A DNA stretch of 64,000 nt, from positions 181,559 to 245,558 of the forward strand of contig CBDFNK010000021.1 of assembly GCA_965250205.1 (NCBI GenBank), written 5' to 3'. This document shows, piece by piece, positions 16,732-25,335 of this stretch (the first letter of the stretch is position 1; every line of letters starts with the position of its first letter). A program made the translations under genes and the position numbers. The stretch comes from JAHZKN01 sp965250205. GTDB taxonomy: Bacteria > Pseudomonadota > Alphaproteobacteria > Rhizobiales > Hyphomicrobiaceae. The notes under the pieces were generated by a model, which worked only from the letters and a program-made list of their open reading frames with translations, did no database searches and was not told where the DNA came from.

Positions 16732-18282
16732 CTAACGCGCTGCGCGGTCTGGGATTTCGATCAAGAACGTCGCGCCCTGATCTCTGTCAAGAAGTTCAAT
16801 TGTGCCGCTATGCGCACCAACAAGTTCTGCAGCAATCGCCAATCCGAGTCCTGTGCCGCCCTGGCGCGTTGAGCCTTGAAAGGCTTCGAACAGATGGTCG
16901 CGCGCCTTAGTCGGCACGCCCGGTCCATTGTCGCTGATTTCCAGTGCAACCTTGCGGCCGTTCCGTGTTGCAGAAACACGAATCACGCCTTCGCGTGGCG
17001 CATCATGACTTTCTAGGGCTTGCATGGCATTGCGAACTAGGTTGGAGAGTATCCGAAACATATTTTCACGATCTGCATCAACCCGAAGATTATCTGCAAC
17101 ATCAATCACCCATGTCAATCGACCTTCAACCGGCAATCCGAGGCCATCACCAACATCTCTGAGCATTGGTTTAAGCCGAAACAACTCGCGTCTGGGCTGG
17201 GCTTCTTGAGCGCGACCAAATTTAAGTGTGTCATTGCAAAAACCAATGGCCCGGTCGAGCGATGCAATCAGTTTGGGCGCAAAGCGTTGCACAGTTGGAT
17301 CTTCAATATCTGTGAGGCGATCTGAAATCAGCTGCGCATTGGCCAGCATATTGCGTAAGTCATGGTTGACCTTGCTCACTGCAAGACCCAACTGGGCTAA
17401 TCTTGTTTTTTGCAACAGCAATTGCGCCAGCTGCTTTTGCATGGCTGCGAGTTCTGTTTCAGCAGTTCCAATTTCATCTGACCGTCCCGATGGCGTAACG
17501 ATCCGTTCAGGGTCTTCCGGGTTCTTGCTGAAATGCAGCATATTCCGCGTGAGTCGTGTCAGCGGTCGGACAAGTAAACCCGTCAACGCCAGATATACGA
17601 GCGCCGCCGTGAGCAGAGAAATAATGATCGACAGCCCAAAAATATTTGAAGCGTTCTCGCGCATTGCGCGTTTAAGAGGTGCCTCTGGCAACACGACTTC
17701 GATGACATCATTGCGCCTTGGGCCCAACAAACCAATGATCCGTAACGTGCGATCATCATTGGTAAAAAACACCTGTAATGCATCACCAATTTGCTCAACA
17801 CTGACCCAGAATCTAGTGCGCAACGACCTATCCTGGACCGGACGCAAATCATAAGTCTCGTTGATATTGAGCGCCATGACAGGCGGCAGGACCAAACGGC
17901 GGCGGCCACTACGACGGATAGCAACAGCACGTACAAGCGCTGTCCTCAAAAGCTCGCTTCTCAAAGATGGTGGGATATTGCCGTCAGGCGTTGCATCCGC
18001 CGCAAGTGCTGATACGTAACTTGTGGTGATGCGGTCACTCAACCAATCGATACGAAACTTGGCAATCGACGGTAGGAAGATCAGAAGCTCAGCGACCATC
18101 ACAAACGCAATGGTCATGAGGAGCAACTTACCCGACAAACCAAAGCGCAGCGGGCGCTTACCGAACCCTACGACGAATTCCTTCAACGCCTTGCTAGCCG
18201 ATCGCAATCGATGCGCAATCGTGCTCAAAAAACCATTGTTGTCTGGAGCTACCAACATGCAAATCCGCTCACTACCGGGCAT
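16732..18282 (-). CDS. HAMP-containing sensor histidine kinase
   Basis: A membrane sensor kinase, 516 residues from ATG 18282; a TTG at 18336 is in frame but less likely. Two membrane segments (about 53-71 and 214-233) flank a periplasmic sensor region of some 140 residues rich in Arg. A HAMP linker follows (235-290), then the H-box VNHDLRN with the phosphorylated His near 307, the N-box NLVRNAMQAL, DNGPGVP at 451-457 and GGTGLGLA at 475-482. All ATP-binding motifs are present. No response regulator gene is adjacent, so the partner must be elsewhere. It is in the same direction as the oxidoreductase, TVP38 and DUF547 genes. Confidence 0.88.
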   Translation of the reverse strand: MPGSERICMLVAPDNNGFLSTIAHRLRSASKALKEFVVGFGKRPLRFGLSGKLLLMTIAFVMVAELLIFLPSIAKFRIDWLSDRITTSYVSALAADATPDGNIPPSLRSELLRTALVRAVAIRRSGRRRLVLPPVMALNINETYDLRPVQDRSLRTRFWVSVEQIGDALQVFFTNDDRTLRIIGLLGPRRNDVIEVVLPEAPLKRAMRENASNIFGLSIIISLLTAALVYLALTGLLVRPLTRLTRNMLHFSKNPEDPERIVTPSGRSDEIGTAETELAAMQKQLAQLLLQKTRLAQLGLAVSKVNHDLRNMLANAQLISDRLTDIEDPTVQRFAPKLIASLDRAIGFCNDTLKFGRAQEAQPRRELFRLKPMLRDVGDGLGLPVEGRLTWVIDVADNLRVDADRENMFRILSNLVRNAMQALESHDAPREGVIRVSATRNGRKVALEISDNGPGVPTKARDHLFEAFQGSTRQGGTGLGLAIAAELVGAHSGTIELLDRDQGATFLIEIPDRAAR

Positions 18283-18418
18283 CCGGGACTGACTCTGGCA
18301 TGCCGGGGCGATTCTGTCAGCCGCCTCCGTCCCCAACCATGATCAAGTGCGCCATACCAACGGCGTTAACGATACGCATTTTGGCCGATTAACGGAAACT
18401 GACGCTGAAACAGCAGGA

Positions 18419-19843
18419 TCAACCAAATTTTGACAGCAGTGAGATGACCGACCGCAGCACAGGATTTGATGGTGCTGTTGCGTACTGCTTGTACGACACA
18501 CGCTTGTTGATTTCTGACAGCGTTGGATAAGGCGAGATCCACTCAGTCATGGCTTTGATCTTCAGCCCTTGTGAAATCGCAAGCGACCACATCTGGATCA
18601 ACTCACCTGCATGCTCACCGACTATTGAGGCACCCAAAATCTTGCCACCCTTGCCAGTAATAACTTTGACATGGCCTTTGGTAGCGCGTTCGGCCTGCGC
18701 GCGGTCGTTCTCATGATAAGGCCAACGCAAAACGCTGATCTTGTGGCCTTCTTCTTTCGCATCTTTTTCCGTCAAACCAATATGCGCCATTTCAGGTTCT
18801 GTATACGTGCACCACGGTACGGCGTTGTTGTTGACCGACACAGGCATGCGGAAAAGCGCGTTTCGGATGACAAGCCCCGCGTGATGATTGGCAACGTGCG
18901 TAAATTGCAATCCGCCCGCCACATCACCAATCGCATAGACTTTGCGGTTCGATGTCTTCAACCCTTTATCAACGGTGACACCGCGCCGATCATATTTAAT
19001 ACCTCCGGCTTCCAGATTGAGATCAGATAAGTTAGGTCTGCGGCCAACCGCCAACAATATATGAGAGCCTTCAATCTGTTGTGTGTCATTGCCAACTTTG
19101 AAATAAACTTTGACGCCCCCGCCAGTGCGCGACTCGACTTTTTCAACCCGTGCATTCTCACGGATATCAAGACCTTCATCGCGCAAACTCTGAAGCACAA
19201 TTGCTGTCAGCTCCGGATCATCTTTAGCAAGGGCATTTGAGCCATCGAGTACTGTCACCTGACTACCCAGACGATGATGGGCTTGTGCCATCTCCATGCC
19301 GATGGGGCCGCCGCCGACAACAATCAAATGATCAATTTTGTCTTTGTTGTCGAAGATCGTTTCATTGGTGAAATAGGCGACATCATCAACGCCGGGAATC
19401 GATGGTACAAAGGGCGCGGACCCTGTTGCGATGACGAACCGGCGCGCTTTGATTTCGTGCTCGCCAACAACAACCGTGCGCTTGTCCTTAAACTTGGCCG
19501 CACCGAGCAAAACCTGAACACCAAGGCCGGTAAATCGTTCAACAGAGTCGTTCGGCGCTATTGCCGCAATGATACTCTTGACGTGATCATGCACAGCGCG
19601 TGGGTCGACTTTGGGCTTTTCATTTTGAATACCAAACGGCTCTGCGGTTTGCATCAAATGGGCGCGCTTGCCAGATGCGATCAGAGCTTTTGACGGTACA
19701 CAGCCGTAGTTCAGACAGTCACCGCCCATTTTGTGCTTCTCAATGAGCACGACCTTGCGGCCAAAAGCTGCCGCGGCCGCAGCAACGGAGAGGCCACCAG
19801 AGCCGGCGCCAATGACGCAAAGATCAGTTGATATTTTTTCCAT
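18419..19843 (-). CDS. Class I pyridine nucleotide-disulfide oxidoreductase (mercuric reductase-like)
   Basis: A FAD flavoenzyme of 474 residues with FAD-binding GAGSGG at 12-17, redox Cys pair GGDCLNYGCVPSK (Cys43 and Cys48), NAD-binding VVGGGPIGME near 177-186 and the FAD motif VYAIGDVAGG. The C-terminal dimer-interface motif reads SPYPTLSEI, with Tyr where dihydrolipoamide dehydrogenase and glutathione reductase have the proton-shuttling His. It is thus not the pyruvate or oxoglutarate complex E3 (that is the gene at 54123). It has no heavy-metal domain or vicinal Cys pair at the C-terminus. The next gene is a TVP38 membrane protein 19 bases downstream of the upstream gene's end, a pairing also seen elsewhere. 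Substrate unknown. Confidence 0.84.
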   Translation of the reverse strand: MEKISTDLCVIGAGSGGLSVAAAAAAFGRKVVLIEKHKMGGDCLNYGCVPSKALIASGKRAHLMQTAEPFGIQNEKPKVDPRAVHDHVKSIIAAIAPNDSVERFTGLGVQVLLGAAKFKDKRTVVVGEHEIKARRFVIATGSAPFVPSIPGVDDVAYFTNETIFDNKDKIDHLIVVGGGPIGMEMAQAHHRLGSQVTVLDGSNALAKDDPELTAIVLQSLRDEGLDIRENARVEKVESRTGGGVKVYFKVGNDTQQIEGSHILLAVGRRPNLSDLNLEAGGIKYDRRGVTVDKGLKTSNRKVYAIGDVAGGLQFTHVANHHAGLVIRNALFRMPVSVNNNAVPWCTYTEPEMAHIGLTEKDAKEEGHKISVLRWPYHENDRAQAERATKGHVKVITGKGGKILGASIVGEHAGELIQMWSLAISQGLKIKAMTEWISPYPTLSEINKRVSYKQYATAPSNPVLRSVISLLSKFG

Positions 19844-19862
19844 TGATATTTTTCTTTCAGAC

Positions 19863-20669
19863 CTAGCCAGCTTTACGAGCTTTCCACTTGTTTAAAAAGA
19901 CAGGAATAAGCGCAACCACACCAAGTAACACGAAAGCTGTAATGATTTCTGGTGTAATAATCGAGCTGGTATCAATCGTATATGGGCAGGCAGCTTCAGA
20001 TTTTAACGCTAGACATTCGTTATAGGATGCATTCTGCTTCTCAACGACACTACCGAGCCCAGCGCCTGCAAAAGAATAAGCGAGTGTTCCCGGAATAATG
20101 CCAAACAATGTTCCAAGCACATAGGTTTTAAGCGGCACACCCAAAAGCGCAGGCGCCAGGTTGACCACAAAAAACGGGAAAGCAGGCACCAACCGCAAGA
20201 ACAACAGATAGCTCAGCGCATTTTCCTTAAACCCATCACGCAGTTTTGCCAGCCACGGTCCAGCCTTGTCAGCAAGACCCTCGCCGAATGATGTTTTGGC
20301 AATGAGGAAGAGAATGGTTGCGCCGATTGTTGCTGCGATGATGGTGGTCGGTGCGCCAAGTTTCCAGCCGAACAACAGCCCGCCCGACACGGTAAGGATG
20401 AGCCCGCCAGGCAATGACAAGGCGACTACAGCGATATAGAGCGCCGCGAACGCCGCCAGTGAGATCAGCAAATTGTCTGAAATGAAACCGCGTAGAGCTT
20501 CATAGTTGAGGCCAACAGTCTTAAACGAGAGATACTTGTGCCAGCCCATCGAAAACGCCAAGGCCATGAGGCTGGCCAAAAGGATCAGTGGCAGCCAACG
20601 CCTAATCCCTCCAGACGATTTTGCTTTGGTGTCGCGCTGCGCTTCATCTGTTTTCTCAACCATGTGCAC
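19863..20669 (-). CDS. TVP38/TMEM64 (DedA-like) membrane protein
   Basis: A 268-residue inner-membrane protein with five to six hydrophobic segments. The VTT/DedA-like core contains LSLPGGLILTVSGGLLFG and the downstream FLLFLRLVPAFPFFVVNLAPALLG in outline (residues about 85-180), with the conserved Gly-rich re-entrant loop and the Arg of LRLVPAFPF. The N-terminal 20 residues are charged and cytoplasmic. Family members have been linked to phospholipid flipping. It lies between the disulfide oxidoreductase and DUF547 genes on the same strand, a recurring set in proteobacteria. Transported substrate unknown. Confidence 0.86.
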   Translation of the reverse strand: MHMVEKTDEAQRDTKAKSSGGIRRWLPLILLASLMALAFSMGWHKYLSFKTVGLNYEALRGFISDNLLISLAAFAALYIAVVALSLPGGLILTVSGGLLFGWKLGAPTTIIAATIGATILFLIAKTSFGEGLADKAGPWLAKLRDGFKENALSYLLFLRLVPAFPFFVVNLAPALLGVPLKTYVLGTLFGIIPGTLAYSFAGAGLGSVVEKQNASYNECLALKSEAACPYTIDTSSIITPEIITAFVLLGVVALIPVFLNKWKARKAG

Positions 20670-20737
20670 TATGCTCCAAAGAGTGGCGTTTTGAGTTTTT
20701 TATAATTGGGATCTCATTCGAACATAGAAACGACCCT

Positions 20738-21577
20738 CTATTTGGCGTCGTTTAAGCCCCAATCATAGTCATATCCCGAAATCGAATTAACGCCCTGGAG
20801 CGCTGCTTTCAGGTCGCCGCCAGCGTATTTCCGTGCATGCTGCAACACGCCAGAAGCACTACCACCAAAATCTTCCTGAAACCACTTGTAGATAGATGAG
20901 GCGGTGACCTTGCCGCCGCCTGCAACCCGCACGCCGCGGGGGCTGTTGACATAGGCTCGCGCGGCGTCATCAAGCTGTGCTTCCAAGGTGGCACTGGCAA
21001 AAGCTTGATTGGACAGGTTTGGACAGCCGATCGATGCGCAATTCACAGCAAAATGAACGCGCGGGTCTTTGAAGATCTTACGCAACAGACCGTGTTCGAT
21101 ATCATCAAGGCTAAGATCTTGACCCGCCACCTTAACGACTTTCGCTTTCCAAGGACCGCCTGTCACCAACGCTGTGAAACCGCCACCCAAGCTGATGTCT
21201 TTGATGGATTTTACCGGATAGTGATCAAGAACAATATCAATTGTCTTAGCATTATAGAGATTAGCCCAAAAAGAAAACTGCTCTGGCCGATTCAAGGCGG
21301 CCACGTCGACACGTTCCATCGATGCAACATAAGCTTTCAGCTTGGCGTGGCTTTCTGATTTGAATTTTTGATAATTAACGCGATTGAGACCATCACTGCC
21401 AACCACAACATACCTACCAAGCAAAGCGTTCCACGCAGAATGGTCAACCGTTGTCGCTGACCCAGCGCTATGTGCACTGAACATTTCAGCAACCGATTTA
21501 GCCTTAACCGGTGCGTTGACGGATTGTAGGGCTGTGACCAGCGCCACGGACACGGTCAGCAACGCAAAGTAGCGCAT
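20738..21577 (-). CDS. Secreted DUF547 protein
   Basis: A DUF547 protein of 279 residues from the ATG at 21577, which gives a clean signal peptide (MRYFALLTVSVALVTALQ and a cleavage region near NAPVKA); an upstream ATG at 21628 is in frame. The conserved FWANLYNAKTIDIVL, HFAVNCASIGCPNLS and YKWFQEDFGG segments are present. The core contains Cys-x4-Cys and resembles transglutaminase-like folds, but the catalytic role is unknown. It is probably periplasmic. It is followed on the same strand by the TVP38-family gene. Confidence 0.85.
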   Translation of the reverse strand: MRYFALLTVSVALVTALQSVNAPVKAKSVAEMFSAHSAGSATTVDHSAWNALLGRYVVVGSDGLNRVNYQKFKSESHAKLKAYVASMERVDVAALNRPEQFSFWANLYNAKTIDIVLDHYPVKSIKDISLGGGFTALVTGGPWKAKVVKVAGQDLSLDDIEHGLLRKIFKDPRVHFAVNCASIGCPNLSNQAFASATLEAQLDDAARAYVNSPRGVRVAGGGKVTASSIYKWFQEDFGGSASGVLQHARKYAGGDLKAALQGVNSISGYDYDWGLNDAK

Positions 21578-22009
21578 TTTTCTAAATGCGTTTAGCGGCA
21601 GGCGACAAATTGTGGGTCCATAATTCATAGCTGAGTAGCTCCAGAAGTGTGGTCAGGATTGTCCAAGGGCGGCAGCCACCAAGACCCGGTAAGACGTGAC
21701 TGGTGATCCGATGTCTGCTGGGGGGATACGAACGCACCCGTTGACAGTTTCACAAGATGCTGGCGGGACAACGATGAGGGCTTTTGGCTGGGACAACCTG
21801 AAGCATAACAGGAACGGGCCCAAAGCCCTGGAATTGTTGACTTCGGTGGCCCTCAGCCCTATATACGCGCATCATTCTCACGACCGTTCAGGCGAGACCC
21901 GAGGCCGATCACATCGGAGTGAGACCCGTAAAGCCATTCAACAGACCATCCTGTCGTCGCACAAATGTGCCCAGGACAGCGTCTTGAAACGAACATTTGG
22001 AGTTTTCCC
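21578..22009 (+). promoter_or_regulatory. Divergent region with the rpmH promoter
   Basis: This region holds the 5' side of the DUF547 gene and the leader of rpmH. A sigma70-type promoter is seen as TTGACT (21837-21842), a 17-base spacer and TATATA (21860-21865), so transcription would start near 21872 with a leader of about 140 bases. Beyond that no gene is supported, and no tRNA was found although GATACGAACGCACCC at 21726 looks superficially like a T-arm. Confidence 0.55.
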
Positions 22010-22144
22010 GTGAAACGCACCTATCAGCCAAGCAAGTTGGTTCGCAAACGCCGCCATGGCTTTCGCGCACGCATGAAAACAGTTGGTGGTGTTCGCGTTC
22101 TCGCACGTCGCCGCGCCAAAGGCCGTAAACGCCTTTCAGCCTAG
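22010..22144 (+). CDS. rpmH: Ribosomal protein bL34
   Basis: A 44-residue very basic protein, starting at GTG 22010 with a GGAG ribosome binding site nine bases upstream. The sequence VKRTYQPSKLVRKRRHGF and the later RMKTVGGVRVLARRRAKG are the standard bL34 pattern, ending KRLSA. It sits on the surface of the 50S subunit. It is the first gene of the conserved rpmH-rnpA-yidC-engB order. Too short for many gene finders, but the match is unambiguous. Confidence 0.97.
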   Translation: MKRTYQPSKLVRKRRHGFRARMKTVGGVRVLARRRAKGRKRLSA

Positions 22145-22199
22145 GTAACCCCAAAGCGGGCCTTCCTATGGCCCCTGGCTGCGAGAGAGGACCTGTCTC

Positions 22200-22595
22200 G
22201 TGCAGCTCACCACCCTGAAGAAGCGAAAAGAGTACCTGCGCGTGCGTGGCGGTCAACGCTGCCAGAATGTCGCATTTATTTTAGAGACGAAACCTCGGGC
22301 CGTCCCAGATGTAGCCGCCACTGACGCAGCAAGGCCAGAAGGCCCGCGATTCGGCTTCACCATCACCAAAAAGATAGGCAACGCTGTGACCCGTAACCGG
22401 ATCAGGCGGCGTCTCAAGCATGCCCTCGCTGAGCTAGCGAACGAATTTGCCAAGCCTGACTACGATTACGTCGTGGTCGGCAGACGCAGTGCGGCGACTC
22501 AGCCCTATTCAGACCTCAAGAAAGACCTTGAACGCTGCCTGCAACGCGTGCATGACCCACGGGGTCTCCTCGCCGGTCGGCGTAAACAGGGCTGA
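22200..22595 (+). CDS. rnpA: Ribonuclease P protein component
   Basis: The protein subunit of RNase P, which helps the RNA subunit remove 5' leaders from precursor tRNAs. It is 131 residues, starting at GTG 22200 after GAGAGAGG. The family motif RNRIRRRLK is at 65-73 within FGFTITKKIGNAVTRNR, and the N-terminal TLKKRKEYLRVR helix is normal. An insertion of about ten residues (AVPDVAATDAARPEGP) between the first strands is somewhat longer than average. It is 55 bases after rpmH and probably co-transcribed. Confidence 0.95.
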   Translation: MQLTTLKKRKEYLRVRGGQRCQNVAFILETKPRAVPDVAATDAARPEGPRFGFTITKKIGNAVTRNRIRRRLKHALAELANEFAKPDYDYVVVGRRSAATQPYSDLKKDLERCLQRVHDPRGLLAGRRKQG

Positions 22596-22706
22596 GATGA
22601 CACAATGCGGCCCATAGCGTTCCACCGCCTGTTGTCTCCACCCCCGCCCCTCACTATCTGAGGGCGATGCCCATTTTAACCACCTTCAACTTCCGAGCCA
22701 TGCCTT

Positions 22707-24563
22707 ATGTCGTCCCAAACGCCTGACAATCACAACAATCTTATGATCGCCGTTGCTTTATCAGCCTTGGTTATTCTTGGATGGGAATACTTTTATATTG
22801 GGCCGAAGCTTGAAGAGCAGCGCGAAAAAGCGCGCCTTGAGCAGCTTGATAAAACCAAAAGCTCTACCGCCAGCCAAGCGCCAGATACTGTGGCCGCACC
22901 AACTGGCCCGGGCGCCACATCTGCCTCACCCGATATCAAAACAACACCCCGTCTGACACGCAAAGCCGCCCTTGCAGGCTCCAAGCGTGTCGCAATCGAG
23001 ACGCCGGCGCTGAGCGGCTCTATCGCTCTCAAAGGTGCGCTGATTGATGATCTGACACTCACTAAGTATACCGTGACCTCTGACCCGGCGAGCGCAAAGG
23101 TGACGTTGTTCACCCCGCCAGGCGCACCCGATGCCTACTTTGCAGAACACGGCTGGAAGCCATCAGCGGCCGGTGCCAAAGTTCCGACCAGCGACAGCAT
23201 TTGGACACCTGAAAACGCTGCCGCCAAACTGACACCCACCACACCAGTTACTTTGACCTGGAACAATAGTGCGGGTCTGACCTTCAAACGCACAATCAGT
23301 GTCGATGACAACTACCTGTTCACGATTGAAAGTTCCGTTGCCAATGCTTCCGGTGCTGACGTGAACTTAACGCCTTACGCCCGCATCTATCGCTTTGGCA
23401 CACCGAAAGTAGAAGGATTCTTTATCCTTCACGAAGGTCTTGTGGCCGTTGCAGGTAAAGATGGTTTGCAAGAAATCACCTTTGCCGATGCGCTCGAAGA
23501 TCGCGGCGCAACGTTCAAAAATAAAACCGGTGGTTGGTTTGGTATTACCGAGAAATATTGGACGTCGGCGCTGATCCCGGATCAGAAGTTGACCTATAAC
23601 GCAGCGTTGCGCTCCAAAAAGCCTGATGTGGGCCAATCCGAACTGTATTGGGTTGATTATGCGCTTGCGCCCGTATCGATACCGGCAGGGGCTGATACAA
23701 AGCTAACCTCTCGCCTTTATGCGGGCGCTAAAAAAGCAAACATCATCGAAGGCTACCAGGAAAAATACGGTATTGAAAAATTCGATCTGATGATTGACTG
23801 GGGCTGGTTCTACTTCATCACCAAACCGCTCAACCATCTGATCACTTGGCTGTATGAATTTCTTGGCAACTTCGGTGTTGCGATTTTGGCAGTGACGGTG
23901 CTCGTTAAACTGGCGTTTTTCCCTCTGGCCAATAAATCGTATGTGTCGATGGCTAAAATGAAAAAGCTGCAACCGCAAATGGAGCAATTGCGCGACCGCT
24001 TCAAGGATGACAAGGCTCGCCAACAGCAAGAGCTGATGACACTTTATAAGAAAGAGAAGATCAATCCGCTTGCGGGTTGTTTGCCGATCTTGGTTCAAAT
24101 TCCAGTGTTCTTTGCGCTCTATAAGGTACTGTTTGTTTCGATCGACATGCGCCATGCGCCGTTTTTTGGCTGGATCCAGGATCTTTCGGCACCCGATCCA
24201 ACGTCCATCTTTAATCTTTTTGGCCTGATGCCGTTTGACGTACCGTCATTCCTGGTGATCGGTGTATGGCCTTTGCTGATGGGGCTCACGATGTGGGTCC
24301 AGATGCAGCTCAACCCACCGCAACCAGATCCTGTGCAACAGCAGATCTTTTCGTGGATGCCGGTGCTGTTTACGGTTCTGTTGGCGTCATTCCCAGCCGG
24401 ACTTGTGATCTACTGGGCTTGGAACAACGTGTTGTCCGTCATTCAACAGTGGTACATCACCAATAAGCAGGGTGCAGAAATCCATTTGGTGGACAATATC
24501 AAAAGTAAATTTCAAACCTTGAAAAACCTGTTCGGTGGAAAAAAAGAAAAACCGGAAGCCTGA
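22707..24563 (+). CDS. yidC: Membrane protein insertase YidC
   Basis: The YidC/Oxa1 insertase, 618 residues. It has the Gram-negative N-terminal membrane segment (LMIAVALSALVILGWEYFYI near 12-31), a Pro/Thr/Ala-rich linker, the large periplasmic P1 domain (about 90-350), and the conserved core near 370-600 with five membrane segments and the cytoplasmic hairpin KKLQPQMEQLRDRFKDD. It inserts proteins into the inner membrane alone or with SecYEG. Here the gap of 111 bases after rnpA holds no yidD, unlike the order in enteric bacteria. The C-terminus ends in a basic tail. Confidence 0.97.
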   Translation: MSSQTPDNHNNLMIAVALSALVILGWEYFYIGPKLEEQREKARLEQLDKTKSSTASQAPDTVAAPTGPGATSASPDIKTTPRLTRKAALAGSKRVAIETPALSGSIALKGALIDDLTLTKYTVTSDPASAKVTLFTPPGAPDAYFAEHGWKPSAAGAKVPTSDSIWTPENAAAKLTPTTPVTLTWNNSAGLTFKRTISVDDNYLFTIESSVANASGADVNLTPYARIYRFGTPKVEGFFILHEGLVAVAGKDGLQEITFADALEDRGATFKNKTGGWFGITEKYWTSALIPDQKLTYNAALRSKKPDVGQSELYWVDYALAPVSIPAGADTKLTSRLYAGAKKANIIEGYQEKYGIEKFDLMIDWGWFYFITKPLNHLITWLYEFLGNFGVAILAVTVLVKLAFFPLANKSYVSMAKMKKLQPQMEQLRDRFKDDKARQQQELMTLYKKEKINPLAGCLPILVQIPVFFALYKVLFVSIDMRHAPFFGWIQDLSAPDPTSIFNLFGLMPFDVPSFLVIGVWPLLMGLTMWVQMQLNPPQPDPVQQQIFSWMPVLFTVLLASFPAGLVIYWAWNNVLSVIQQWYITNKQGAEIHLVDNIKSKFQTLKNLFGGKKEKPEA

Positions 24564-24664
24564 TACCGCTGCTTGGCTCTGCAAACTGAGCATGCAACAA
24601 AGCCCCGCAGCGTTGCCGCGTAACAGGTTTTAAAAAGTGCGGTCGTTGGAGCCCTTAGTTTGTC

Positions 24665-25315
24665 ATGACCACTGACCCATTTAGCGCGGCTGAGCTTGCC
24701 GATGGTGAACGCCTTTTTGAACAACCTTGGCATTTCGTAAAAGGTGTCGTTGACCTCGACAATTTGCTTGATGAGCAATGGCCAGAAGTTGCCTTTGTAG
24801 GGCGCTCTAACGTTGGAAAATCCAGCCTCCTCAACGCGGTCGTGCGCCAAAACAGTTTGGCCCGCACCTCAAACACACCTGGTCGCACGCAAGAGTTGAA
24901 TTACTTTGCACCTGAAAGCGGTGGCTTCCACCTCGTCGACTTGCCAGGCTATGGCTTTGCCAAGGCGCCCAAAGACAAGGTCGCAAGGTGGACGGAGTTC
25001 ATCAAAACCTATCTGGCAGGCCGACCGCACCTGGCTCGTGCCTTTGTTTTGATCGACTCGCGCCACGGCATCAAAGCGGTGGACAGAACGATTATGAAAC
25101 TCCTGTCTGAAACAGCAGTGGCCTATCAAATCGTAATGACCAAGGCTGACAAAATTAGCTTCAAAGCACTTGAAGCTACACGCGCCGAAGTCGAGCGCGA
25201 GGTCGCCAAGGCACCAGCCGCCTATCCGGTGGTCATCACAACGTCTTCTGAAAAGAAAACAGGCATAGCAGAACTGCGCGCGACTCTAGCTAAAGTTCGG
25301 CACGACTTTTCATAA
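24665..25315 (+). CDS. engB: Ribosome biogenesis GTPase EngB/YsxC
   Basis: A TrmE-Era-EngA-YfjP-type GTPase of 216 residues that assists 50S subunit assembly. G1 is GRSNVGKSS at 46-54, the G2 threonine lies in ARTSNTPGRTQ, G3 is DLPGYGFA near 98-105, G4 is TKAD around 158-161 and G5 is near TTSSEKKTG. All nucleotide-binding residues are present. It follows yidC at 101 bases in the same direction, as in most alphaproteobacteria. The N-terminal 35 residues (with LFEQPWHFVKGVVD) are typical. Confidence 0.96.
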   Translation: MTTDPFSAAELADGERLFEQPWHFVKGVVDLDNLLDEQWPEVAFVGRSNVGKSSLLNAVVRQNSLARTSNTPGRTQELNYFAPESGGFHLVDLPGYGFAKAPKDKVARWTEFIKTYLAGRPHLARAFVLIDSRHGIKAVDRTIMKLLSETAVAYQIVMTKADKISFKALEATRAEVEREVAKAPAAYPVVITTSSEKKTGIAELRATLAKVRHDFS

Positions 25316-25335
25316 TGCCCGTTGGACTAAACTGA

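Noticed and set aside
21722..21745. tRNA-like stretch with GATACGAACGCACCC
   Set aside because: No stem can be completed for the acceptor, D and anticodon arms, and the would-be T-arm does not pair.
21696..22013. 105-residue frame upstream of rpmH
   Set aside because: It covers the rpmH promoter and overlaps the rpmH start in another frame; no protein-like content.
22596..22706. Possible yidD between rnpA and yidC
   Set aside because: The gap is only 111 bases and contains no frame with YidD motifs.
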